Part shown: positions 46,543 through 53,600 of the stretch, in pieces
Layout: each line of letters begins with the position of its first letter
Position numbering within the stretch: the stretch's first letter is position 1
Assembly: GCF_014042345.1 (NCBI RefSeq)
Contig: NZ_JACEZT010000004.1
Location: 1-64,000 of the forward strand
Reading direction: 5' to 3'
From: Rugamonas brunnea
GTDB lineage: Bacteria; Pseudomonadota; Gammaproteobacteria; Burkholderiales; Burkholderiaceae_D
Length of the DNA: 64,000 nt
The notes under the pieces: model-generated
What the model was told of the DNA's origin: nothing
The model's input: the letters and a program-made list of their open reading frames with translations, nothing else
The model's database searches: none
Program-made: the position numbers and the translations under genes

Positions 46543-47055
46543 ATGCAAGTGATCAAATCCGCAGTCGCAGCAGCTCTGGCAACCCTGGCCCTGTCCGCAT
46601 CGGCCATGACCCCGATCCAGGATACCGAACTGAGCGCCGTTAGCGGCCAGGACGGCGTGTCGATCGCCGCCAACCTGAACATCAAGATGGATTCCTTCGT
46701 CTACACCGACACCGACGCGCTCGACGCCAACGGCATGGGTGGCGGTTCGATCAGCTTCAACGGCATCAAGGTCCAGGGCCTGATCGCCGCCAGCATCGAC
46801 ATCCTGTCGAAGAACTCGTTCCTGGCAGCTGCTGGCGCCGCAGGTGTGACCAACCCAGGCACGTTCTACAACCCAGCTACCGGCGGCGACGTGGTGCAGA
46901 TCGCCATCCCAGCCGACGTGCAAGTGGCCGCTGGCAAGCTGATGAACATCTCGGTTGACTCGATCAAGATGGGCAACAACGCCGCTTCCTACGGTTCGGT
47001 CGCCATGAACCAGGTTGACCTGCGTGGCACCCAAGTGTGGATCTGGGCACACTAA
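46543..47055 (+). CDS. Exported 170-aa repeat-family protein, copy A (DUF6160/FilA-like)
   Basis: GGAG precedes the ATG. The Sec signal peptide ends at ALSASA (residue 21); the motif MTPIQDTELSAVSGQDG (22-38) follows at once and resembles a double-glycine leader with Gly-Gln. The remaining part, starting VSIAANLNIKMDSFVYTDTD, is small-residue-rich, predicted beta-structured, and ends DLRGTQVWIWAH. It reminds me of proteins annotated as DUF6160 or FilA-type pilus proteins, but has no type IV prepilin cleavage site. Probably a major exported subunit. Copy A differs from B-D at residues 3, 6 and in the NAASYGS segment. Confidence 0.75.
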   Translation: MQVIKSAVAAALATLALSASAMTPIQDTELSAVSGQDGVSIAANLNIKMDSFVYTDTDALDANGMGGGSISFNGIKVQGLIAASIDILSKNSFLAAAGAAGVTNPGTFYNPATGGDVVQIAIPADVQVAAGKLMNISVDSIKMGNNAASYGSVAMNQVDLRGTQVWIWAH

Positions 47056-47066
47056 TCCGCGCCACT

Positions 47067-47114
47067 CTGCGCTGGCTTCCCAGGCCGTTTTGTTGGCCTG
47101 CAAAGTCAGCGCAG
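47067..47114 (+). promoter_or_regulatory. Hairpin after copy A
   Basis: CTGCGCTGGCTT (47067-47078) pairs with AAGTCAGCGCAG (47103-47114) with one G-T wobble, and CAGGCC/GGCCTG (47081-47086, 47095-47100) forms an inner stem. It lacks a U-run; likely an mRNA 3'-end stabiliser or partial terminator. Confidence 0.55.
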
Positions 47115-47213
47115 CAAGCTGGACGGACCCGGCGGCAGTGCCTAACATGGTCCTGCAACCTTAGAAAAATAGAAATACCTCTTAATTAAAACCAAACTTT
47201 CGGAGACTACCAA

Positions 47214-47726
47214 ATGCAAATCATCAAAACCGCAGTCGCAGCCGCTCTGGCAACCCTGGCCCTGTCCGCATCGGCCATGACCCCGATTCAAGATACCGAA
47301 CTGAGCGCTGTTAGCGGTCAAGACGGCGTGTCGATCGCCGCCAACCTGAACATCAAGATGGATTCCTTCGTCTACACCGACACCGACGCGCTGGACGCCA
47401 ACGGCATGGGCGGCGGTTCGATCAGCTTCAACGGCATCAAGGTGCAAGGCCTGATCGCCGCCAGCATCGACATCCTGTCGAAAAACTCCTTCCTGGCAGC
47501 TGCTGGCGCCGCTGGTGTGACCAACCCAGGCACCTTCTACAACCCAGCTACCGGCGGCGACGTGGTGCAGATCGCTATCCCTGCTGACGTGCAAGTTGCC
47601 GCTGGCAAGCTGATGAACATCTCGGTTGACTCGATCAAGATGGGCAACAACGCCGCTTCGTTCGGTTCGGTCGCCATGAACCAGGTTGACCTGCGCGGCA
47701 CCCAAGTGTGGATCTGGGCACACTAA
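47214..47726 (+). CDS. Exported 170-aa repeat-family protein, copy B
   Basis: Second array member, preceded by CGGAGACTACCAA. The 170-residue product starts MQIIKTAVAAALATL and differs from copies C and D only at Ile4 (Val in C/D) and by keeping IKVQG instead of IKVKG near residue 77. The signal peptide, the QDTELSAVSGQDG motif and the terminal QVWIWAH are unchanged. Same inferred role as copy A: an abundant secreted or surface subunit, trimmed after the Gly-Gln. Confidence 0.75.
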   Translation: MQIIKTAVAAALATLALSASAMTPIQDTELSAVSGQDGVSIAANLNIKMDSFVYTDTDALDANGMGGGSISFNGIKVQGLIAASIDILSKNSFLAAAGAAGVTNPGTFYNPATGGDVVQIAIPADVQVAAGKLMNISVDSIKMGNNAASFGSVAMNQVDLRGTQVWIWAH

Positions 47727-47780
47727 TCCGTTCGTGACCGCACCGGCTCCGGCCGGCACGGTCTGACGGCAACGCAACAC

Positions 47781-47803
47781 GGCGGCGCCGGCCCGGCGCC
47801 GCC
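47781..47803 (+). promoter_or_regulatory. Hairpin after copy B
   Basis: GGCGGCGCCGG (47781-47791) and CCGGCGCCGCC (47793-47803) form a very stable GC stem without a U-run. The same element follows copy C at 48424. Confidence 0.6.
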
Positions 47804-47856
47804 CGCAACACACAACTATAAGCAAAAAACCAAAACTACTTTTCGGAGACCATCAA

Positions 47857-48369
47857 ATGCAAATCGTCAAAACCGCAGTCGCAGCCGCTCTGGCAACCCT
47901 GGCCCTGTCCGCATCGGCCATGACCCCGATTCAAGATACCGAACTGAGCGCTGTTAGCGGCCAGGACGGCGTGTCGATCGCCGCCAACCTGAACATCAAG
48001 ATGGATTCCTTCGTCTACACCGACACCGACGCGCTCGACGCCAACGGCATGGGTGGTGGTTCGATCAGCTTCAACGGCATCAAAGTGAAGGGCCTGATCG
48101 CTGCCAGCATCGACATCCTGTCGAAGAACTCGTTCCTGGCCGCTGCCGGCGCCGCTGGCGTGACCAACCCAGGCACCTTCTACAACCCAGCCACCGGCGG
48201 CGACGTGGTGCAGATCGCCATCCCTGCCGACGTGCAAGTTGCCGCTGGCAAGCTGATGAACATCTCGGTTGACTCGATCAAGATGGGCAACAACGCTGCT
48301 TCGTTCGGCTCGGTCGCCATGAACCAGGTCGACCTGCGCGGCACCCAAGTGTGGATCTGGGCGCACTAA
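47857..48369 (+). CDS. Exported 170-aa repeat-family protein, copy C
   Basis: Third array member, preceded by TCGGAGACCATCAA. The product starts MQIVKTAVAAALATL, has IKVKG near residue 77, and is identical in amino-acid sequence to copy D; DNA differences between them are few and silent. Signal peptide to residue 21, leader-like motif at 22-38, C-terminal QVWIWAH. Identity of two adjacent copies points to very recent duplication or ongoing conversion. Confidence 0.75.
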   Translation: MQIVKTAVAAALATLALSASAMTPIQDTELSAVSGQDGVSIAANLNIKMDSFVYTDTDALDANGMGGGSISFNGIKVKGLIAASIDILSKNSFLAAAGAAGVTNPGTFYNPATGGDVVQIAIPADVQVAAGKLMNISVDSIKMGNNAASFGSVAMNQVDLRGTQVWIWAH

Positions 48370-48423
48370 TCCGGCTTTGACCGCACCGGCTCCGGCCGGG
48401 ACGGTCTGACGGAGTCCCAGGAC

Positions 48424-48446
48424 GGCGGCGCCGGTCCGGCGCCGCC
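48424..48446 (+). promoter_or_regulatory. Hairpin after copy C
   Basis: GGCGGCGCCGG (48424-48434) pairs with CCGGCGCCGCC (48436-48446), the same stem as after copy B. Short AACACCGGC-type direct repeats follow in the spacer. Confidence 0.6.
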
Positions 48447-48526
48447 CGCAACACCGGCAACACCCGTAACACCGGCAGCACCTACAACTACAAACATAAA
48501 TTACAAATACAATCGGAGACCACACC

Positions 48527-49039
48527 ATGCAAATCGTCAAAACCGCAGTCGCAGCCGCTCTGGCAACCCTGGCCCTGTCCGCATCGGCCATGACCCCGAT
48601 CCAGGATACCGAACTGAGCGCTGTTAGCGGTCAGGATGGCGTGTCGATCGCCGCCAACCTGAACATCAAGATGGATTCCTTCGTCTACACCGACACCGAC
48701 GCGCTCGACGCCAACGGCATGGGTGGTGGTTCGATCAGCTTCAACGGCATCAAAGTGAAGGGCCTGATCGCTGCCAGCATCGACATCCTGTCGAAGAACT
48801 CCTTCCTGGCCGCTGCCGGCGCCGCTGGCGTGACCAACCCAGGCACCTTCTACAACCCAGCTACCGGCGGCGACGTGGTGCAGATCGCCATCCCTGCCGA
48901 CGTGCAAGTTGCAGCTGGCAAGCTGATGAACATCTCGGTTGACTCGATCAAGATGGGCAACAACGCTGCTTCGTTCGGCTCGGTCGCCATGAACCAGGTC
49001 GACCTGCGCGGCACCCAAGTGTGGATCTGGGCGCACTAA
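48527..49039 (+). CDS. Exported 170-aa repeat-family protein, copy D
   Basis: Fourth array member, preceded by CGGAGACCACACC; protein identical to copy C. It is the last copy before the single-copy relatives at 49168, 49994 and 50852 and is separated from them by tandem hairpins. All features described for copy A apply: 21-residue Sec signal, leader-like motif with Gly-Gln, beta-rich body and QVWIWAH end. Confidence 0.75.
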   Translation: MQIVKTAVAAALATLALSASAMTPIQDTELSAVSGQDGVSIAANLNIKMDSFVYTDTDALDANGMGGGSISFNGIKVKGLIAASIDILSKNSFLAAAGAAGVTNPGTFYNPATGGDVVQIAIPADVQVAAGKLMNISVDSIKMGNNAASFGSVAMNQVDLRGTQVWIWAH

Positions 49040-49060
49040 TCGCTCCTGTCTGCTGACCCA

Positions 49061-49116
49061 ACGGCCGCGTGCGCGGCCGTCACATTGCAAGATGCGGGCG
49101 CCGCGGCGCCGGCATC
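49061..49116 (+). promoter_or_regulatory. Tandem hairpins after copy D
   Basis: ACGGCCGCG (49061-49069) pairs perfectly with CGCGGCCGT (49072-49080). GATGCGGGCGCC (49091-49102) pairs with GGCGCCGGCATC (49105-49116) with one mismatch. No U-run. The double structure sits exactly where the multi-copy array gives way to single-copy genes and could set their expression ratio. Confidence 0.55.
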
Positions 49117-49167
49117 CTGTTCATCCAGTCCGGACGCGCGGCGCCCGGCCACTGCCAGGTTGAACCG

Positions 49168-49992
49168 ATGATGAAGTCCTTCCCCTACCAGCCGAGTCTG
49201 CGTGCTCGCCTGTGCCGCGCGGCTGTGCTGCTGACGGCCGGCCTGACGGCGCAACTGGCGACGGCCCAGATGCGCCCGCTCAATGACGAGGAGCTGTCGG
49301 CCACGCACGGCCAGGGCTTGATGGCCATGACCAACAGCAGCTATGGCGGCTTCGATTTCACCAAGGTGGCGCTGGACGCCGACATCACCCTGAGCGCCAA
49401 TTTCAGCAACCTGCGCCTGGGTGAATACAACTACGCGCCGCGCAACGGCACCGGCGCCGATATCGACATGTCGCTGCTGCAGTTCGGCCGCAGCGACGGC
49501 ACCGAGGCCCAGCGCCTGGTGCACATCAGTAATCCCTATTTCGAATTCGTCTATCGCAACGCGGGCGACAACGCCGCGCGCGAAGTGATCGGCATGCGCT
49601 TCGGTTTCGACGCCATCAGCGGCGACGTGGGCCTGAAGCTGAGCACCCTGTCCGGCTCCATGCTGGTGCAGGGCCAGGCGGCCGACGGCAGCGCCATCAC
49701 GCTCGACAGCCACACCGACACCACGGGCGGCGGCAAGCGCTGGGATGGCAGCTGCACGGCGCCTTGCCTGTCGCTGGCCAACCTCGGTGGCGTGACGGCC
49801 GGCGACGCGAACGGCCCCAGCCGCGACTTCTGGATTTCCGTGCTGAAGACGGGCGTGCAATTCCAGGCGCCGTCCGGCACCACGCAGCTGCCCGACGCCG
49901 CCCAGGCCGGCATCTGGCTGAACTGGCGCGACAAGCTGCAAGCGATCAGCACCAACGGCGTGACGCCACCCAACCTGCCCAAGGTGCGCTGA
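49168..49992 (+). CDS. Exported relative of the repeat family with leader-like motif (274 aa)
   Basis: Starts at tandem ATGs behind a weak AGGT. A signal peptide runs to ATAQ (about residue 34), followed by MRPLNDEELSATHGQGL (35-51), the same motif class as in the array but with HGQG. The rest is larger than the array proteins (FDFTKVALDADITLSANFSN onwards) and has one Cys pair (GSCTAPC). Followed one base later by the next gene. Likely a minor subunit or adaptor of the same assembly; function not known. Confidence 0.7.
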   Translation: MMKSFPYQPSLRARLCRAAVLLTAGLTAQLATAQMRPLNDEELSATHGQGLMAMTNSSYGGFDFTKVALDADITLSANFSNLRLGEYNYAPRNGTGADIDMSLLQFGRSDGTEAQRLVHISNPYFEFVYRNAGDNAAREVIGMRFGFDAISGDVGLKLSTLSGSMLVQGQAADGSAITLDSHTDTTGGGKRWDGSCTAPCLSLANLGGVTAGDANGPSRDFWISVLKTGVQFQAPSGTTQLPDAAQAGIWLNWRDKLQAISTNGVTPPNLPKVR

Positions 49993-49993
49993 C

Positions 49994-50848
49994 ATGACGG
50001 CCTCCCGCTGCCTGTTCCTCGTGCTGGGCCTGCTGTGCTGGCAAAGCGCCGGCGCCATGCAGCCGTTGACGGACAACGCCATGTCGTCCGTGCGCGGCGG
50101 CGATGGCGTGAGCTTCGACCTCAACGGTTTCTCGATGGGCGGCGACGCCCGCCTGACCTACACCTCGCCCGATGGCCGCAGCCTGTGGGTGGAAAAATTC
50201 AGCGCCTCGCGCAGCGACAATCCGCAGCCGTATTCCGACCCCTACCGGCTCGACATCGAGCCCGGCGCGAGCGGCCTGGCCGACGTGATCGACCTGCGCT
50301 TCCCCGTCAACACCAACGCCGACCAGCGCTGGCAGTTCGCCTGGGACTGGGGCGTGAGCGGCGACGGCATCGATCGCAACGCCGGCAGCGTGGTGGTCAA
50401 GGACCTGGTGATGTATGGAGGTGGTCTGCAGTTCACCACGCCGCAAGTGAACGATGGCATCGCCTTCGGCGCCGCGCTGCGCATGGACGTGGGCCAGCTG
50501 GCCTTGCGTCCGCGCGGGCGCGACGACGCCACCGAGCAGATGACGCTGAGCGGCATCCATATCGGCGGGGTGGACGCCAACGGCGCCTTCAACAACACGC
50601 CCTGGGCCATCGCCTCGGTGGCGTCCCAGCCCGGCGTGATCAACGCGCTGACGGACGAGACGGGACCGCGCCTGCACATCGGCATCGACTGGCCCGACAG
50701 CCGCTACGGCAACGGCACGGTGCCGGCCGGCGGCCTGGTGATCGACAACATTTCGTTCAACAGCCCCAACCAGCCCACCGTGGACCTGGGCTCCTCGCGC
50801 ATCGGCTCGATGCAGATCCAGTATCTCGACATCAAATTCAGGCGCTGA
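49994..50848 (+). CDS. Exported relative of the repeat family with GG-type motif (284 aa)
   Basis: Begins one base after the preceding stop. The signal peptide ends at SAGA (residue 21) and MQPLTDNAMSSVRGGDG (22-38) follows, here with a true Gly-Gly. The body is beta-rich (VSFDLNGFSMGGDARLTYTS; LHIGIDWPDSRYGNG) and ends SMQIQYLDIKFRR. The tight spacing in this three-gene set indicates one transcript and translational coupling. Inferred minor component of the surface structure. Confidence 0.7.
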   Translation: MTASRCLFLVLGLLCWQSAGAMQPLTDNAMSSVRGGDGVSFDLNGFSMGGDARLTYTSPDGRSLWVEKFSASRSDNPQPYSDPYRLDIEPGASGLADVIDLRFPVNTNADQRWQFAWDWGVSGDGIDRNAGSVVVKDLVMYGGGLQFTTPQVNDGIAFGAALRMDVGQLALRPRGRDDATEQMTLSGIHIGGVDANGAFNNTPWAIASVASQPGVINALTDETGPRLHIGIDWPDSRYGNGTVPAGGLVIDNISFNSPNQPTVDLGSSRIGSMQIQYLDIKFRR

Positions 50849-50851
50849 CAG

Positions 50852-51319
50852 ATGAAACGTTTATGGTTCACCTTGCTGGCGCTGGCCGGCTGTACCCAAG
50901 CCCTGGCCGGCGGCCTGCGTCCGCTGGAAGACGCGGAAATGTCGAACGTGACCGGCGGCGACGGCATCAGCTTCGCGGCCCACATCGTGCTCAACGATCC
51001 CACGCTGGTGGGCGCCGTGGCCGACAGTCGCTTGTCGCTGGGCTTCAATGGCGACGGCCAGAACCGCTATCTCGTGATCAAGAACCTGCGCGGCAGCATC
51101 GACATGTGGGCCGTCAGCCTCGGCGTGCAGCAGCGCAGCGATGGCGGCGGCGACACCATCACCATCGGCTTGCCCGGCTATGTCAAGTACGGGAATTTCG
51201 GCTTCGAGTCGCTTAGCGTGCAGACCGACCCGACGGCGCCCGTCACCGGCAACCTGGGCAGCCTGAACATCAACGGCAACGTCTCGTTGCAAGGCCAGGT
51301 GCGGCTATGGTCGCATTGA
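50852..51319 (+). CDS. Exported relative of the repeat family with GG-type motif (155 aa)
   Basis: Begins three bases after the preceding stop. The N-terminus contains LALAGC (residues 9-14), a possible lipobox, although cleavage at ALA-GG is also possible. LRPLEDAEMSNVTGGDG (22-38) is the leader-like motif with Gly-Gly. The short beta-rich body ends NVSLQGQVRLWSH, clearly echoing the QVWIWAH ends of the 170-residue proteins. If lipidated it could anchor or cap the assembly. Last gene of the plus arm. Confidence 0.72.
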   Translation: MKRLWFTLLALAGCTQALAGGLRPLEDAEMSNVTGGDGISFAAHIVLNDPTLVGAVADSRLSLGFNGDGQNRYLVIKNLRGSIDMWAVSLGVQQRSDGGGDTITIGLPGYVKYGNFGFESLSVQTDPTAPVTGNLGSLNINGNVSLQGQVRLWSH

Positions 51320-51339
51320 TCATGCGGATCGTCTAACCG

Positions 51340-52554
51340 TCAGGCCGGCTGGCGTTGTGCGGAAGGCGCCAGGTATTCGGTCACGAACACGCACAGCGCC
51401 AGGCCGGGAAAGGCCAGGCCCGTCAGCAGCACGCCATGCCAGCCATGGTGGGCGTACATCCATCCGCCCAGCGACGAGCCGGCCGCGCCACCCATGAAGA
51501 ACAGCGCCATGTACAGGCCGTTCAGGCGGCTGCGGATTTCCGCGCCCAGCGCGAAAATGGCGCGCTGGCCCACCACCAGGCTGGCTGAGACACCCATGTC
51601 GAGCACGATGGAGGCAGCCACCAGCAAGGCCAGGTCGGCCACGCGGCCCAGTTGCAGCAGCAGCGGTGCGGCGAACGCCAGCGCGCCCAGGCTCAGCGCC
51701 AGCGCCGTGGTGGGGCGGCTGTGGCCACGGTCGGCCAGGCGCCCGGCGATGGGCGAGGCGATGGCGCCGGCCACGCCGGCCAGTGCGAACAGGGCCACGC
51801 CGGTCTGGTCCTGCCGGAAATACGGCCCCATCAGCGCCAGCGGCACCGTGGTCCAGAACAGGCTGAAGGCGCCGAACATGCACGCCTGGTAGGCGGCGCG
51901 GCGGCGCAGGATGGGCGTCGTTTTCAACAACTGCCACATCGAACCCAGCAGCGCCGGATAGCGCAGCGTGGCCACCGGCTGGCGCCATGGCAGGCGGCGG
52001 TGCAGCAGCAGCGCCAGCGCCGCCGTGCCCACGGCCGAGATGATGAAGATGGCGTGCCAGCCCAGCGCGCCGGCCACCAGGCTGGCCACGGGCCGGGCCA
52101 GCATGATGCCCAGCAGCAGTCCGCTCATGACCTTGCCCACGGTCTGGCCGCGCGTTTCCGGCAGCGACAGGTGGGCCGCGAACGGCACCAGCACCTGGGC
52201 CGCGACGGAACCGAGGCCGATGCACAGCGCGGCGGCCAGGAACACGGGCGCGCTGCCGGCCACGGACGCGGCCAGCAGGGCCGCCGCGCTGGTGAGCAGG
52301 GCGGTGACGATCAGGCGCCGGTTTTCCAGCAGGTCGCCCAGCGGGACGATGAACAGCAGGCCCAGGCAGTAGCCGATCTGGGTCAGCGTGACGATCAGGC
52401 CGGCCGCGCCGGGCGCCATGCCGGTGTCGTGGCTGATGGGGCCGACGAGGGTTTGCGCGTAGTACAGGTTGGCCACGATCAGGCCGTTGGCGATGGCCAG
52501 CAGCCACACCATGGCCGGGGCGATGTCTTGTTGCTGGGCGTGCGTCGTGGTCAC
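51340..52554 (-). CDS. MFS transporter (drug/sugar efflux type)
   Basis: A 404-residue inner-membrane protein with twelve predicted helices. The segments [20 protein letters not shown] and [20 protein letters not shown] resemble the common YgaY/PA4113-like efflux branch. It faces the exported-protein operon convergently with only a 20-base gap and is divergent from a binding-protein gene, so it is probably unrelated to the locus. Substrate unknown. Confidence 0.87.
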   Translation of the reverse strand: MTTTHAQQQDIAPAMVWLLAIANGLIVANLYYAQTLVGPISHDTGMAPGAAGLIVTLTQIGYCLGLLFIVPLGDLLENRRLIVTALLTSAAALLAASVAGSAPVFLAAALCIGLGSVAAQVLVPFAAHLSLPETRGQTVGKVMSGLLLGIMLARPVASLVAGALGWHAIFIISAVGTAALALLLHRRLPWRQPVATLRYPALLGSMWQLLKTTPILRRRAAYQACMFGAFSLFWTTVPLALMGPYFRQDQTGVALFALAGVAGAIASPIAGRLADRGHSRPTTALALSLGALAFAAPLLLQLGRVADLALLVAASIVLDMGVSASLVVGQRAIFALGAEIRSRLNGLYMALFFMGGAAGSSLGGWMYAHHGWHGVLLTGLAFPGLALCVFVTEYLAPSAQRQPA

Positions 52555-52673
52555 GGCGGACTCCGGTAGTCGTTAGCCGGCCATTCTAACTGCGGCTGCC
52601 AATTGTTGCTGAGCGTGCCTCAGTTTGATCGGGGATGGAAATTCCGGAGCGCAACAACGCATATAATTCCCTC

Positions 52674-53528
52674 ATGGCTGGACATCACAACACAGGGGAC
52701 TTGGGCAACGGTGGCGTGGACGGGGGCGTGGCCCGTCGGCCGGCCCATGCGCGGCTGGCGGACCGCGTGCTGGCCCCGGTCCTGGGTGCGGCGCGGGGTT
52801 CGGCATGGGGCGCGGCACTGGGCCTGGCCCTGACGCTGGTTGCGGCCGGCGCGGCGGCGGCGCCGACGCAGGCATCGCTGGTGGTGCTGGTGGACACGGG
52901 GACGGAAATGCCGATGGCCGCGTTTCGCGACAACCAGCTGGTCGATGGCATGCACCGCGACCTGGGCTTGGCGCTGGCGGCCAGCCTGGGCCGGCAGGCC
53001 GTGTTCCTGGGCTTGCCCCGCAAGCGCATCGGGCTGGCGCTGGAGCAGGGCAAGGGCGACCTGATCTGCATGTACATTCCCGCTTGGTTGCCGGGCAATT
53101 TTCTCTGGAGCCAGCCATTCTTTCCGCTGCGCGAGGTGGTGGTCACCGACACGTCCGTGCCCCGGCCCGCCGGGCTGGCCGACCTGAAGGGGCAAGCGAT
53201 CGCCACCGTCCTTGGTTACTTCCACCCGGAACTGGAGCGGCTGCTGGGCCCCGGTTTCGTGCGCGAAGATGGCCCGTCCAGCTCCGCCAATCTGCGCAAG
53301 ATGGCCGTGGGCCGGCTGCACCATGTGGTCACCCAGCAAAGCACGCTCGACTATCACCAGAAGACCGGGCAACGGCTGTCCGTCTACCCACCGTTGCTGG
53401 TCAAGTCCTACCAGGGGCAATGCGCGGTGTCGCCGCGCGGGCAGGTCGGCGTGGCGGCCATCAACAAGGCCATCGCGCATATCGTCAACGACGGGGAAGT
53501 GGCGCGCATCGTGGCGCGTTATCAATAG
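52674..53528 (+). CDS. Family-3-type periplasmic binding protein, third divergent relative
   Basis: An exported protein of about 284 residues. A long N-terminal region precedes the hydrophobic signal segment (AWGAALGLALTLVAAGAAAA), so translation may begin later, for example at a GTG at 52767; the ATG at 52674 has no clear ribosome-binding site. The mature part has the amino-acid-type binding fold with the block LVDGMHRDLGLALAASLGR and a C-terminal INKAIAHIVNDGEVARIVARY. It lacks adjacent transporter genes, like the pair at 2.7-4.2 kb. Confidence 0.72.
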   Translation: MAGHHNTGDLGNGGVDGGVARRPAHARLADRVLAPVLGAARGSAWGAALGLALTLVAAGAAAAPTQASLVVLVDTGTEMPMAAFRDNQLVDGMHRDLGLALAASLGRQAVFLGLPRKRIGLALEQGKGDLICMYIPAWLPGNFLWSQPFFPLREVVVTDTSVPRPAGLADLKGQAIATVLGYFHPELERLLGPGFVREDGPSSSANLRKMAVGRLHHVVTQQSTLDYHQKTGQRLSVYPPLLVKSYQGQCAVSPRGQVGVAAINKAIAHIVNDGEVARIVARYQ

Positions 53529-53600
53529 CGGGTGGTGCCCTGCAAGGCGGGCGCGCCCATGCTAGACTCGTTGCCCGATTATCACCATTGCGAAAAGCTC

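Larger units (their letters stand above)
46543..49039 (+). repeat. Four-copy tandem gene array (units of about 640-670 bases)
   Basis: Four 513-base genes start at 46543, 47214, 47857 and 48527 and are nearly identical in DNA, while the spacers between them differ more. Copies three and four encode the same protein; copy one differs at a few residues (Val3, Ser6, Tyr149 region). The pattern indicates recent duplication or gene conversion restricted to the coding parts. Confidence 0.9.

Noticed and set aside
46543-49039. CRISPR-like or satellite repeat
   Set aside because: The repeats are full protein-coding genes with signal peptides, not short repeats with unique spacers.
46543-51319. Type IV pilins
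   Set aside because: No prepilin peptidase motif (G-F-T-L-x-E followed by a hydrophobic helix); signals are ordinary Sec type, and no pilus ATPase or PilC/PilQ gene is present.
52662-52667. TATAAT as promoter of the binding-protein gene at 52674
   Set aside because: No -35 at proper spacing, and use of this box would make the ATG at 52674 leaderless; may be chance.
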